Source: Agapetus fuscipes (Eukaryota; Arthropoda; Insecta; Trichoptera; Glossosomatidae). Taken from it: DNA of 64,000 bases. Numbering within the stretch: position 1 is the stretch's first letter; every line of letters starts with the position of its first letter. The stretch covers positions 124,001 through 188,000 of the forward strand of contig OX637340.1 of assembly GCA_951799405.1 (NCBI GenBank). The letters run 5' to 3'. Below the pieces are notes generated by a model. The model was not told the DNA's origin, searched no databases, and was given only the letters and a program-made list of their open reading frames with translations. The position numbers and the translations under genes are program-made. Shown piece after piece: positions 11,101 through 21,536 of this stretch.

Positions 11101-11384
11101 GTTGAAGGTTTTCTCCTCTCCATGAAATCTCTCATTTTTCCTTTTAGAAAACCTATAAACATTTGCTTGTTTTCATCTGGCTGTTTCATTGACATAACTG
11201 CTTGTTTTTTCTTCATTTGTACGCCAATAATCACTGTTTGTAGGTATTTTCCAGTCACTTGAGTGTTTCTTAAAAAAATACAATATGCGTTATTTGCCTA
11301 TATTTTGGCGTCTTTAAGCATTTCGTGCTTAAACGGATTTTAAGGACCATGCTTCTACTGCAAAAAAACAAACTGTGCTTCTCT

Positions 11385-11540
11385 ATTGTAGAAAAGACAC
11401 GTCTCCTAATAACCTTGGATACCATATCGACAAAACGTTGATAAACCTGTCTTCTTTGAAAATTATATCCAGAATAAAAGTCAAATCCGTTTAGAATTTA
11501 ACATAAAATGACTAACGGTCGTAATTCTCAAAAGAAATTA
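11385..11540 (+). mobile_element. PLE relic related to the element at 51112-51600
   Basis: It shares the order GACACGTCTCCT, then a decayed hammerhead-like segment, then AAATCCGTTT and ACGGTCGTAAT with the copy at 51470-51610. The hammerhead core itself is lost (CTAATAA). Confidence 0.45.
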
Positions 11541-11581
11541 TTTATTTTGTGATTTTCCCATATTTAGATATTTGAGTCATT

Positions 11582-11715
11582 ATTTTGTTAGTGCACACTG
11601 CACATGCAGCATTTTTTAGCGCGAAATTACACGTGTCTACTTATGGATATGCTTTTCATATGAATCTTAAATAAAATGTACATATCTTTGCAATTTGTAT
11701 TCTAGATTATAGATT
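11582..11715 (+). mobile_element. RTE-B 3' UTR fragment
   Basis: The last part of the RTE-B 3' UTR, with GCGCGAAATTACACGTGTCT and the GATTATAGATTA tail. Confidence 0.6.
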
Positions 11716-12234
11716 ACATTGAATAAATGAAATAGAGAAATACTATCACTGAGTAGAAGTAGGTACACCCATATTCTTGGAACCAGCGAGTCCAGTAGGG
11801 AGAGCAAACAGCGCCGGAATATCCAAGTGATTCCGCCTAATCTGGTGAGCGGTATTATGGATTTTCGGTTCAAATGTATAAGTCGGGGTGTAAATTTATA
11901 ATGTGCGAAGATCCCCCCCCCATCCCCCCTCCCTGACCCGTCTCTTTCTGCGCCCCCAAGTCTCCAAAACGGACACCCCAACATAATCTGATAAGAGGAC
12001 ACCCTTGGATAAAGCTAGTGAATGTACTTACGAGTACCTACATAAATTCTATAATAAGATAAGGTATTGAACTTTAAAATCTTCGGTCTGTTCTGAAAAG
12101 CGACAACAAATTTCATGTGGCCAAAAAAAGACGATCGCTTTAATTTAATTGAAAGAAAGAAACAAGCACGTGGTGATATTTTAAGTCTTTGTCCTGGCGG
12201 AGGAACAAAACAAAATCCCTTCATTTTCATACAT

Positions 12235-12365
12235 GCTCCTTGCTGGATTGAAGAGTTTATGTATCATTACGAGTATCAAAGACTGTTAACCAAAGTTAAT
12301 CCAGTCTTGCAGGAAATGGGTCTTGTTTGAATTGATGCTTTGAAGTGACGACCAATCTTCCAGAA
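12235..12365 (+). mobile_element. decayed SINE2-like fragment
   Basis: Motifs resembling the SINE2 3' half (TTCGCTGGxTTGAA-like start, then GGGTCTTGTTTGAATTG and GACGACCAA) appear in the right order, but with much divergence. Confidence 0.3.
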
Positions 12366-12801
12366 AGTCAATTAATAGAAAAAATCTCAAGACAGATAAC
12401 ATAACTTTACGTTACAAAACAACGATGCAAATGTTCGGCATATCAGTGATAAAGGTGTGCTAAATACAAATACAATGTATTTTTTTATTTAAATTGGAAG
12501 TTTGTCGACGTTATGAAACAGCATATTCAGGAGTGATGGGAATTCAAGGTGAGAGGTGGCGTACACAGGAATAGATAGCATAGACGGAAGGGACATGGTA
12601 TAGAAGTATGTAAGATTACTGAGAAGAATTACCGAGTAATGAAACCGGGCAAAGATCCGCTATTGATAGAAAAGGGACGTCCGAACACGGGCACACGCTC
12701 TTCACAGAAGGGTGGAGAATGGTAGATGGGGGTGTTAGGAGGTGATGGAGAGGAGTACCAGAGAAGGGAGGAGATGTGTCATTTGGTGTAATGGCCTAAA
12801 G

Positions 12802-13040
12802 CAGGGGTGTCCAACTCAAAATCGTGGTGGGCTGGATTAAGTACTTTTGTAATCTTGGCGGGCTAGAATTTTTTTGTTGTACTTTTGTCCATGAAAATTC
12901 TGGCCATATACTGGCACGCAATTTCAATCTTCGCAGAAAAAAATTCGCGCCCCGCAATTAAAAAACCGGTACCTTAAATACATGAAAAACATATTGCGCA
13001 ATAACTAATGTCGTCGCGGGCCGTATATTGGACAAGCCTG
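12802..13040. mobile_element. hAT-type MITE with perfect 8-bp TSD
   Basis: The left end CAGGGGTGTCCAACTC and the right end, read inversely as CAGGCTTGTCCAATAT, form terminal inverted repeats of the hAT type. GCCTAAAG at 12794-12801 and 13041-13048 is a perfect 8-bp target duplication. At 239 bp with no ORF it is non-autonomous. Confidence 0.9.
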
Positions 13041-13334
13041 GCCTAAAGGCTTGATCCACCGTGTTTGAGAAGCAGCAAATATTTCAGACCCTGCATTGAT
13101 ATATTATATTATGAATATCTCTGCTTCAGAAGGTATTACATAATAATAATAAATTTTGAAAAGATTTTTGTGAAACACTGTGGAAATTCATTTTAAAAAA
13201 TTGATTATTTTTCAATAAAAAATTAAAAAATAAAAGAAATTAAAAACTTTGTTTTATTCCACTTTTATTGTTTTTGAGTATGTTACAAACGTTTTCGGAA
13301 TAAGACGAAACCATGGAGAAGGATTTTATACACA

Positions 13335-13862
13335 GGGAAGCTCACAACAGACCTTGTAAAGATATGTAAAAAAGACAATTTTAAAGCAGCATTTTACACT
13401 AGCTCTAATATTAAAAAGTACATCCTTAATAACAAATCAAAACTGCCGCAAAAAGACTACAGTGGAGTTTACAAAATAAAATGTAATGATTGCGATATGT
13501 TCTACATTGGCCAATCAGGTAGAAAAATATCTGAAAGGTTTATGGAGCATAAAAAAGCAATCAAAAACGTTTTGATTCACTCTGAAATAGGAGAACACGC
13601 GAGAGAAAAAGGACACAGTTTTAATATGGATAATTTAGAATTAATAAATAGCTGCCAAAAAGGGAGAAAGTTGGACATATTAGAAATATTAGAGATAAAT
13701 AAACATAGAAATAAAAGTAATATGCTAAATATTCAACTTCCCGCCATTACGTCTCCTCTCCTAACAATATTAGCTCCGCCCCAAAACTCACCATCTCCCT
13801 CCCACATACCTACCTTGCTACCCCCTCCCTTACCACCAATAGATCCCACACCCATGTCTTAA
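13335..13862 (+). pseudogene. Penelope-like GIY-YIG endonuclease domain, truncated
   Basis: From about 13335 the frame reads TGKLTTDLVKICKKDNFKAA, a segment like the RT-endonuclease linker of Penelope-like elements. The GIY-YIG domain follows: GVYKIKCNDCDMFYIGQSGR gives the G-V-Y and Y-I-G halves and the first Arg, then SERFMEHKKAI and SEIGEHAREKGHSF, the conserved E-H-x-x-x-x-x-H region. The C-terminus is Pro/Ser-rich. The first ATG in frame is at 13497, inside the domain, so this is a truncated ORF whose true start is lost with the RT. The enzyme would nick target DNA during retrotransposition. A related copy is at 25504-25848 on the minus strand. Confidence 0.85.
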
Positions 13863-13889
13863 TTTTTAAGTTTGATTTTAGTAATTGTT

Positions 13890-13929
13890 GTTACCCGATG
13901 ATGGAAGGTATTCCGAAAACGTTTGTAAC
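13890..13929 (+). ncRNA. hammerhead ribozyme motif, PLE type (B)
   Basis: Stem I GTTAC/GTAAC (13890-13894 with 13925-13929) flanks the core CCGATGA (U4 replaced by C). Stem II is GGAA/TTCC with loop GGTA. GAA follows at 13915-13917, then the palindromic helix III AACGTT and T13924 as cleavage nucleotide. It lies 27 nt after the endonuclease stop codon. The U4C change may reduce activity. Confidence 0.6.
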
Positions 13930-14037
13930 ATACTCAAAAACAATAAAAGTGGAATAAAACAAAGTTTTTAATTTCTTTTATCTTTTATTTTTTATTGAAA
14001 AATAATCAATTTTTTATAATAATAATAATAAACCATA

Positions 14038-14092
14038 GCTCTGTGATTTTGAACTCAAGCACCCTGCTTACTAAGCTATCGACCGGATAACC
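14038..14092 (-). mobile_element. SINE1 head scrap
   Basis: On the minus strand, TCCGGTCGATAGCTTAGTAA and a decayed B box match the SINE1 tRNA-like head. Confidence 0.4.
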
Positions 14093-14895
14093 GGGCTTAC
14101 ATTGTAGCTGCTAACTAGTGCAATACTTTAAATCCCGTATTCAAGATAAATGCTATGAGAACTTACAATGCTTTGAGTCATCCTAAGCTTGTTGTTTCAG
14201 ATCACAGCATCAACCAAACGCTTGGAATTCCCACATAGCATTGATCGTGAATAAGGGCGTTAGACTATATAATGAGATGTCACAAATAAGAGGGAGGGAG
14301 GCAGTATCGGTAACGAGAGGATGTTATTAGACTGCGAGAGATATGAATGGGTGCAGATTAGCGAGCTCGGGTTCGAGTACTTACATACATGCGTACATGA
14401 AAGTGATGAAAGCATCCCTTAGATAAGAAATAAGAGCTTCTACTTTCACCCCAGCGCCTTGTATATTGAAATTACTACCTTGCATTTCAAGGGTTTGGCT
14501 TAGAAAGTTTAAGCATTCGCAAAAAAATCTCGAGAAAAACTTATAGAAGTCCAAATTTTAATGAAATATTTTAAATACATAGAAAGGAAAGTATAATATC
14601 TGTTTTTTATGGTGTCTCCTAAGCCATAAAACCAAAAGTATTTTTTCAGGAAACATGTAAAATAATCACGAAATGGTTTTCCTGAAGTTTTGTGGGGATC
14701 AAATCAAAAACAATTACTCATTCTCTATTTTCCAGTAACGCTGTCCATAAACTCTGAAACAACCCAAAATAGGAATAGCATATTTCAATCAAAAATTATA
14801 CAAAAAGAAACCTTTAAGTCAAAAAGGTTACTTGTACTTACATTAAATTCAGAAGTCTTATTTAATGTTAGACTTTTTAAAGTTGGTGTATTCAC
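14093..14895. other. stretch without recognisable genes
   Basis: A/T-rich sequence. An open frame at 14690-14902 has no recognisable similarity. Confidence 0.3.
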
Positions 14896-15106
14896 ACTGT
14901 GAAAATTCATTTTTAGGATAAATTATAAAAATAAAAATAAAAAACACAGAGTTTTATTTTTTACAAATTGAGTATTTAATTCCACCTCAAGTACTTTCGA
15001 CTATTTCACGTCATTATCAAGAGGATACTAAATTACATCATAAATCATTATTTTTATTTTATTTCTCTATGGTTTTTGTCTTGTCAATTTTTTGTAATTT
15101 AGTATT

Positions 15107-15145
15107 CTCTTGATAATGACGTGAATAAGTCGAAAGTACTTATAT
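15107..15145 (+). ncRNA. variant hammerhead-like motif (U3/A8), split by insertion
   Basis: The core reads TTGATAA (15110-15116), so the usual C3 and G8, which pair with each other, are U and A. Stem II is GAC/GTC (15118-15120 with 15129-15131). GAA is at 15132-15134 and the palindromic helix III AGTACT at 15135-15140. The matching stem I strand (GAGG) lies beyond the inserted RTE-B fragment, at about 15399, and would pair with CTC at 15107-15109. Confidence 0.35.
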
Positions 15146-15396
15146 AATCTATAATCTAAGTTGCAAGGATATATTCATTTAAAGCTCTCAGATGTATGCC
15201 CACAAACCAACAAGTGTAGTTCGCGCTTACAAATGCTGAATGTGTACTTACAAATAAAATCCAAACCGCAAATGAACACAAGCCCCACAACTTTTGCCGA
15301 CCTTCCCTGAAACAGGGGTGACATTGGCAAAGTGAACCATTTTTTACAGTATGGGTGGTCATATACAGCCTCATACCAACCTATAAGTCAAGGAAG
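15141..15396 (-). mobile_element. RTE-B 3' UTR copy nested in a PLE end
   Basis: The complete tail-to-GACTTATAGGTTGGTATGAG segment on the minus strand, inserted just after the hammerhead helix III of the PLE right arm. Confidence 0.75.
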
Positions 15397-15465
15397 TTGA
15401 GGTGGAATTAAATACTCAATTTGTGAAAATAAAACTCTGTGTTTTTTTTAATTTTTATAATTTAC

Positions 15466-16445
15466 TTATTCAATGTATAATATTTGATCTTAAGGGTGAT
15501 TGAGAGGTCAGCGCGCCCAACTTTGATGACCGAAATAACCCATATTTTGAATGGTAAGGTAGTATTTTTTCTCCAGTTTAAATTAACACATAAAATCAGG
15601 TATTTTTTTCCATAAAATACCAATTCAAAATAATTTTATTTACGGAGATACCTTAAATGGAGATTTCCACTGTTCTTATGAATAAATCCTAACTTTTTTT
15701 TATTTCAAAACATTCATTTTGATTAGTTTTATTTTTTCTACTTGTTAGTTGTTTTTTTTTACTTTTCATTGATTTTTTATGATTATTTAAAAAGTACCCA
15801 AATTTTGCATACGATATTGTAGCTAAATTCGTCTTTTAATGGTTTATTTTCCTTTTAGGATTTGAAGTGATATTTTTTATGTTTTCAATGCATTACTTGT
15901 TTTATTTTTTCTCCTCTAATTTATAATTAATAATGGAAAAAGAAAGATTTTCATACAAAAAATGATCCAGTCTTTGGCGCCACGGATAAACTGTGGCGGA
16001 TTCGTGAACTGGCTTTAAATATAATATCTCCTCCGTTTTTGACCAAAAAATTATGAGTCCGAAATTTAGGGGTAACGGAGTTCAAGCGTTTACGTTAAAA
16101 CTGGACCAAACAGGTACAAAAATGCATGAAAACCAAAACGCCAGCTCGAGATGCTGTTTAAGATTCGATACATTTTTCGCATGCGGTCTATTTCCTATAG
16201 TTACGAGAATTTTACACTTCGGGTATACTCGTATATCTTCGTATATCGACGGAAATGCACGAGTGGCTGTGGTTTAGTAAAATACGTATATACAGGTATT
16301 CCACTAGAAAGATTCATTGGCAAAACATAAATTATTTCGCGGTGTCAGAATATCGTCGCCTTACTTTCAAAACCTCGTATCTCAAAAAAAAATATATTTT
16401 GCTTAAGTACTTCTTTCTATATAATATTACATAACTACTACATAC
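15466..16445. other. stretch without recognisable genes
   Basis: Very A/T-rich (15550-15960), then a 74-codon open frame at 16053-16277 without recognisable similarity. No repeat identified. Confidence 0.3.
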
Positions 16446-16447
16446 TC

Positions 16448-17036
16448 GATGGTTTGAGCATATGGAGAGAATGAATGAGGAAAGACTGACGAAGAAAGTA
16501 TATGTGGCAAGAATGGAAGGGCGTGGGTTCGAATCCCGGCGGAGCACAAAAAATATACCATTTATATTTTCAAATTTGCTCTTCGCTGAGATGAAAAATT
16601 CATAAACCTTTACCAAAGACTGGAGGAAATGAAAGAAGTATGTAAGGAAAGATAGAAATGGCGGTTGATCTGTAATGTTGGCGGCTTGGGTTTATAAAAT
16701 TGGAATTTGTTTTAGTTTTGATGTCCATAGAAATGATTATTTATTGATTTAAATTGTCGTGTATGTTCCTTGACTTATAGGTTGGTATGCGGCTGACCAC
16801 CCATGCTGTAAAAATGGTTCAATTTGCCAATATCACCCCTGTCTCAGGGAAGGACGGCAAGAGTTGCAGGGTGTATGTCCATTTGAGATTTGGTTTTTAT
16901 GTAGTAGGTTCACATGAGGCATGTGCAAGCGCAAACTTGTACGTGTCTGGTTGTGAGAATGCATGTAATGTGAATCTCCAATGTAACATATCTTTGCAAC
17001 TTACATTAGATTAGATTAGAATTGATATAAATCTCT
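16448..17036 (+). mobile_element. RTE-B 3' end, split by SINE2
   Basis: Coding residues like WFEHMERMNEERLTKKVY (16446-16505) break off where a SINE2 fragment sits (16512-16620). RTE-B coding resumes with GGAAATGAAAGAAGTATG, then the full 3' UTR and a GATTAGATTAGA tail. The 3' UTR keeps a 75-codon open frame at 16787-17014. Confidence 0.8.
16512..16620 (+). mobile_element. SINE2 fragment nested in RTE-B
   Basis: From the B box (GGGTTCGAATCCCGGCGG) through the GCTCTTCGCTG motif to the CTTTACCAAAGAC segment. Confidence 0.7.
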
Positions 17037-19690
17037 GCAGCTTAGATTAGATAAGTAAATTATTTAAGTTAACCTGCTTTGTTTCATTGCTATAAAAATC
17101 ACTTTAAGCAGAAATAAAGCACTTACTGCCTCTTTAATTGTACATTTGCTAAGAAAAAAAGTAGTATCTGTCACTTACTGCTTTTATGCTTAGTTTTTCT
17201 TATAACCAAAAAGCAGTAAGTGTTATAATTTTATGAATTTTTAATTTATTTTCATATTTTTTAATAGTTATACGTAAAAGGTCACTCACAAAAACCATGG
17301 TAAAAAATTGAAACTGAAATCTTTAAATTTAAATAAGTTAGCCCAACAAACTCAAGTTTGAAGTAGATTATCTCAAAACAAATATTTTGCAGATACTTCC
17401 TTTTTGGTAAGCAGGGCAGAACAGCAGAACGTCGCACTGGTAAATAAAAATAATGCTCTGCACACAAATCCGTGTTTGTATTCAAGATGCAATAAATTGT
17501 TAAAGTTTGTGTACAACACTCATACAACACTATTATGTGTGCTGAATCTTTTATCTGAAGATTCACAATTAATTATATAAAAAGTAAAACGCTCTCAAGG
17601 AGCGTTGTGTTACTTTCTATACAATTTTGTGAAAAATGAAATGTGTAACAAATAATAAATTAATTTATTTCGAAATAAAGTAAAAACTTTTATTTTAAAA
17701 ATGTACAACTTATTGCTTTTAATTAAAGTCAGGATTTTTTTGATGTATTATAAAAAAGAAACACAAAATGGCTAAGAAAAGTTTCTAAGCCCTACCGGTG
17801 AATTCAAAAAGCGTTTACACAACCATAGCGTTTATCCAAAAGTTTATAAAAACTAAAACGCTGGGGAGTAACGCCATCTAATCATGATGAGTCAAAGTTA
17901 TTTGACATAAAATTACGATTTTAGTTTCATAAAACAATTAAAGAGGTTCTTTAGTCCCGATATTAATAATCTTCTTAAACTCTCGTATACGAAACTTAAA
18001 AACAAGAAATACATCAAACAGTTTGAAAAGAAGAACACCGTTCAAATAAATAACGATTTGATAATTTTCACGCTTTTGTTAACAGGATGCATCAAGTCAA
18101 TTATGGTAACTGCCTCATACCATAAAAGCTGCGAATTTCAGCACAAAACATGACTGCAATGTAAATAAGGGGAGACAGGAGGGTGTTGCGATTAAAATGT
18201 GCGCTACCCTGTTCTGTTCAAAAGGTTCAATAATGCGACAAAACGAAGACGGGGAGAAATTCATCCCCTCGCAAGTCAAGCAAAAAGCGCTGCACCTACT
18301 CGAGTCAAGTCATTTTAGACTAGAAAGCAAAGTGAAGGGTGATTTTTATCAAGATAATGTAATAAGGCGCCCATTTTAAAGCATTCTTTTAAGGTTCTAC
18401 TGAGCCTCCTTTGAGACGAAAATTACCTACTTAGGTAACATGGAAAACAACACAAAGAGCGCAATGTACTTTTGCTTTTCTTCTCAATTTTAAGTCAATT
18501 ACCGACAAAGATAGTACTACTTCATTTATTTTAGATAACAAAAAACATCTCAAGGCCGGTCACATGTTAACGCACTTATCGCGGGCACTTTCTGAGAAAT
18601 GGGTCTTTGACCTTATTGACGTCACATTACAACTCCACAACTTCGAATAATAAACGTTATAAGCGAAGTACGAGAAAGTATGCGTTTGTTATTGTATGAG
18701 ACGGTTATGAGGTACATGTCCTTAACAAAGGTACAAATTTTCGTACAAAAATAAATACATGAAAAAACGTTGACGTTTAATTTCAGGACAAAGCATTACT
18801 GCAGTAGATCCAGAAGGAAAATTGTGGAGTCAAATTTGTCTAATAATATTGGAATGGCTGCATCATCAAGATATGAGTGACGGGGCGGAAGTAAGGTCTA
18901 TTCTTACCCAGGGTGTGCTAATAGCCCTCGAGTGGCACGTTGATTAGTCCCCTATCTATAATCTATTCCTAAACCCACCCCCGAGGGTAGGATACCAAAG
19001 AAAAGCGAAGGTACCCATCCAGGAAAAGGGGTCGCTGTCCTCCAAGCATAGAAAATCTTCGCTAAGGGTTGAAATATTAATTAACCCCTAACTGAAAGAA
19101 TACTACAGAATTATTTTTTACCGAGCGACAAATTTGAGCTACAGAAAAAAATACGTCTGAAATGTTTAATAATCTCAAGGGGGATTGATTTCGTAATCTA
19201 ATGACAAAGCAGATAAGATGAAAAAATAATTATTAACGTCGTGATTATAAGTTTGGAGTTAAGCCTTGAGCGAAATTGAAAAGCTTATAAAGCTGAAACG
19301 TAATTTGAATATTTCCTTAATTTAACTTTTTGGCTTTTTATGAGTTTTTTTTTTTAATTATACCCAGATCCCTTTCAATATTTTATCTAATAAACTCCCT
19401 CATATTATTTAAACTAAAAAATAACCTTGGCATCGTATGTTTTACTCTTTACAAAAGAATGAATATTTTTTAAGTATCAAAAGACTGTATAAGTGAAATT
19501 ATCTGCGGTTAAAAAACGAGGATTTTCGATTCAAAAAGAATAACCACAAACTGACATGTAGAAAGATCTTTTCAATATAAGGACCATTCTATCTCTAATG
19601 GAATAAAAAACATTCAATCTTCAAATACCCATTTAATTTTTGTGCCCCATTTTTCAATTAAAATATAAACAGGTAAGTTTCCTCGATCCT
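17037..19690. other. 2.6-kb stretch without recognisable genes
   Basis: Contains inverted scraps of CACTTACTGC/GCAGTAAGTG near 17128-17220 and a MITE relic at about 17810-17880 (CCATAGCGTTT...AAAACTAAAACGC). A 60-codon frame at 18197-18379 is not recognisable. Regulatory or intronic function cannot be judged. Confidence 0.35.
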
Positions 19691-19694
19691 TCAT

Positions 19695-19850
19695 CTCGAT
19701 AATCTAAGTTGCGAAGATAAATTGAAATAAGAGATTCAAATGTAATCTAAAGTATACAGAAGCCTTGAAACTTTTGCCGCCCTTTCCTCATACAGGGGCG
19801 ACAAAGTAAACATTTTTTTGCGGTATGGTATAAGTATAATCCATAATTAC
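19695..19850 (-). mobile_element. RTE-B 3' UTR relic
   Basis: A diverged minus-strand copy with a TTGCCGCCCTTTCC motif and a GATAATCTAAGTTGC tail (plus-strand spelling). Confidence 0.55.
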
Positions 19851-20072
19851 TAATCAATGTGTAAATAATAATGATTAAAAAACCTGATGTAGACAAATTT
19901 GTCCTTAAAACTAAATTAGTCTTGTGTTAAAGTCTTCAGTATGCGAGTGCATTGCGCTCTGTGGTGGTTTATGTATGTATGCATTTAGGAACTTGTAAAT
20001 TTTGTGCAGCGCCAGGAATTTCTTAATAGCAACTGAGGCGGATCTAATGCACATAAAATAATAATTGTTTTT

Positions 20073-20150
20073 GGCCGAGTGGCTGCAGCCGCCTTGGTTT
20101 GGCTTTCAAGCCTGCACAAAAGGCGTACATTCACGGACGATTCTCATTTT
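20073..20150 (+). repeat. tRNA-like scrap
   Basis: GGCCGAGTGGCTGCAGCCG resembles the A-box region of tRNA-Leu/Ser, but no B box follows, so this is at best a SINE remnant. Confidence 0.25.
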
Positions 20151-20299
20151 TTTCAGAAAAAGTAGTTAAGGCCATGGCAAAATGGATTCATTGAAAATAC
20201 GAAATGTAACAAAACTGCACCCACGAGTATACTCGTAGGACAATTTCTAACTGATTTGTCCTCAAAGAAAAGAAAGGAACGTAGCAAAAGGAACTCATT

Positions 20300-20533
20300 A
20301 CTTTTACAGGTTAAGGAAGCCGGCCTTAAGCCAACAACTTCACTTGAAGCAAGGATTTCTCAACTTCCAAGGGGACCGGACCTCATTTCTTAAAAAAACT
20401 GATTATAAACATGCCAGTATTTTAATTTCGGGTTTAAAATGATCACCGCGACGGGAAATCATTTCTGTCATCCTAGGTGTTATGGAACCCAGCCCTCTGA
20501 CATGTAACTCAAACGTTATTACATCTACCGGAT
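20300..20533 (-). mobile_element. SINE1 copy, diverged
   Basis: The minus strand carries the SINE1 head and body (GGGAAATCATTTCTGTCATC in plus spelling, CAACAACTTCACTTGAAG motif). Confidence 0.65.
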
Positions 20534-21500
20534 GGATTAATGCATAATATAAATCCATTTAATTATTGAATGGGCATTTAAACAATGAAAGAACGAGAAA
20601 TAAGGAAATAATCACACCGCCATGCTGCGGTTCGGCGCTCGGACACATTGCTCAGCGGGGTGATTGTCCCCGTGCTCGCCTCCCGCTGTACCGCGCTGCA
20701 GTGGCGAGGAGCTGAAGGAAGCGATATTCATTACACGCTAAGTGCAAAGTTACCCGGGCCCGGCCGGAATGGATATTGTCAACAATTTACAACAGTTTTC
20801 TCTCGAGCGATAACGATATTTGCTAATACGTAATATTCTTCCAGTAATTGGAGCCCGAAACACGACAGTCTATGTGTACATTGTGATACGCTCCCGGAAT
20901 GTAATTAAATTTGCATGCAATTTTGCGAAATTTCACCGGCATTTGCAAAATCAAGGAGGGAGTTCCGAAATTGAAAACAAAATGTATGACGCCGACCAGA
21001 CAGCCAAAAATAAACAGCCTATGAAGAATATTAAATAAAAATACTTAGATAAGTATTTTTATTTATTAAGGTAGACGTAAGAAAATTCAGTTTATTTATA
21101 AAAGAAGATGTTACGCATTCCTAAAAAATGTTCAAACGTGTTAAAATTTTGCGTGATCTTCGATAGAGTGGCACCAAAAGAAGAAAGTGAAGAGTCATAA
21201 AAAATACGCTCTTGGAAATACTGATATATACATATTGTACGAGTACATACATATTATACACGGAATGAGGTAAGAAAAAAATTTACCTTGAAATTAAAAT
21301 TTCCATTGACCGTTTAATTTTATTATAATTTATTGTTTTCTAATGTGTTTTTAAGGCAAATGGAAAAAAACCAAATGTATTTGCCTTTACTCAGTGCACG
21401 CGTATAGTTTATTTTAATTTTATTAAGATTTTTTTATGTAAGCATCAAAGCTTTTCATTCAACTATTTACCTGATAATTTTTGAGCTATGAAGTTCTATT
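20534..21500. other. stretch without recognisable genes
   Basis: Locally GC-rich at 20610-20770, otherwise A/T-rich. Two unrecognised short frames at 20648-20833 and 20820-21038. Confidence 0.3.
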
Positions 21501-21504
21501 ATTA

Positions 21505-21536
21505 AATTTTGAAAAGATTTTTGTGAAACACTGTGT
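21505..21536 (-). mobile_element. PLE end flanking the RTE insertion
   Basis: AAATTTTGAAAAGATTTTTG followed by TGAAACACTGTG matches 13155-13181. The continuation of the same PLE resumes at 25331, so the RTE element at 21537-25330 is inserted into it. Confidence 0.75.

Larger units (their letters stand above)
13155..14025 (+). mobile_element. PLE copy: endonuclease only, between inverted ends (family B)
   Basis: The left arm (about 13193-13301) is an inverted copy of the right end (about 13909-14020): both contain the TTTTATTCCACTTTTATTG block and its complement. Between them lies only the endonuclease part of a Penelope-like ORF; the RT is missing. A complete hammerhead motif is on the right. 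The left arm stops inside what would be hammerhead stem II. Confidence 0.8.
14899..15465 (+). mobile_element. PLE terminal inverted pair, interrupted by an RTE-B fragment
   Basis: The left arm (14934-15023) and right arm (15107-15143 continuing at 15398-15461) are inverted copies sharing TTGAGTATTTAATTCCACCT and the CTCTTGATAATGACGTGAA block. A minus-strand RTE-B 3' UTR fragment is inserted in the right arm. Confidence 0.65.
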
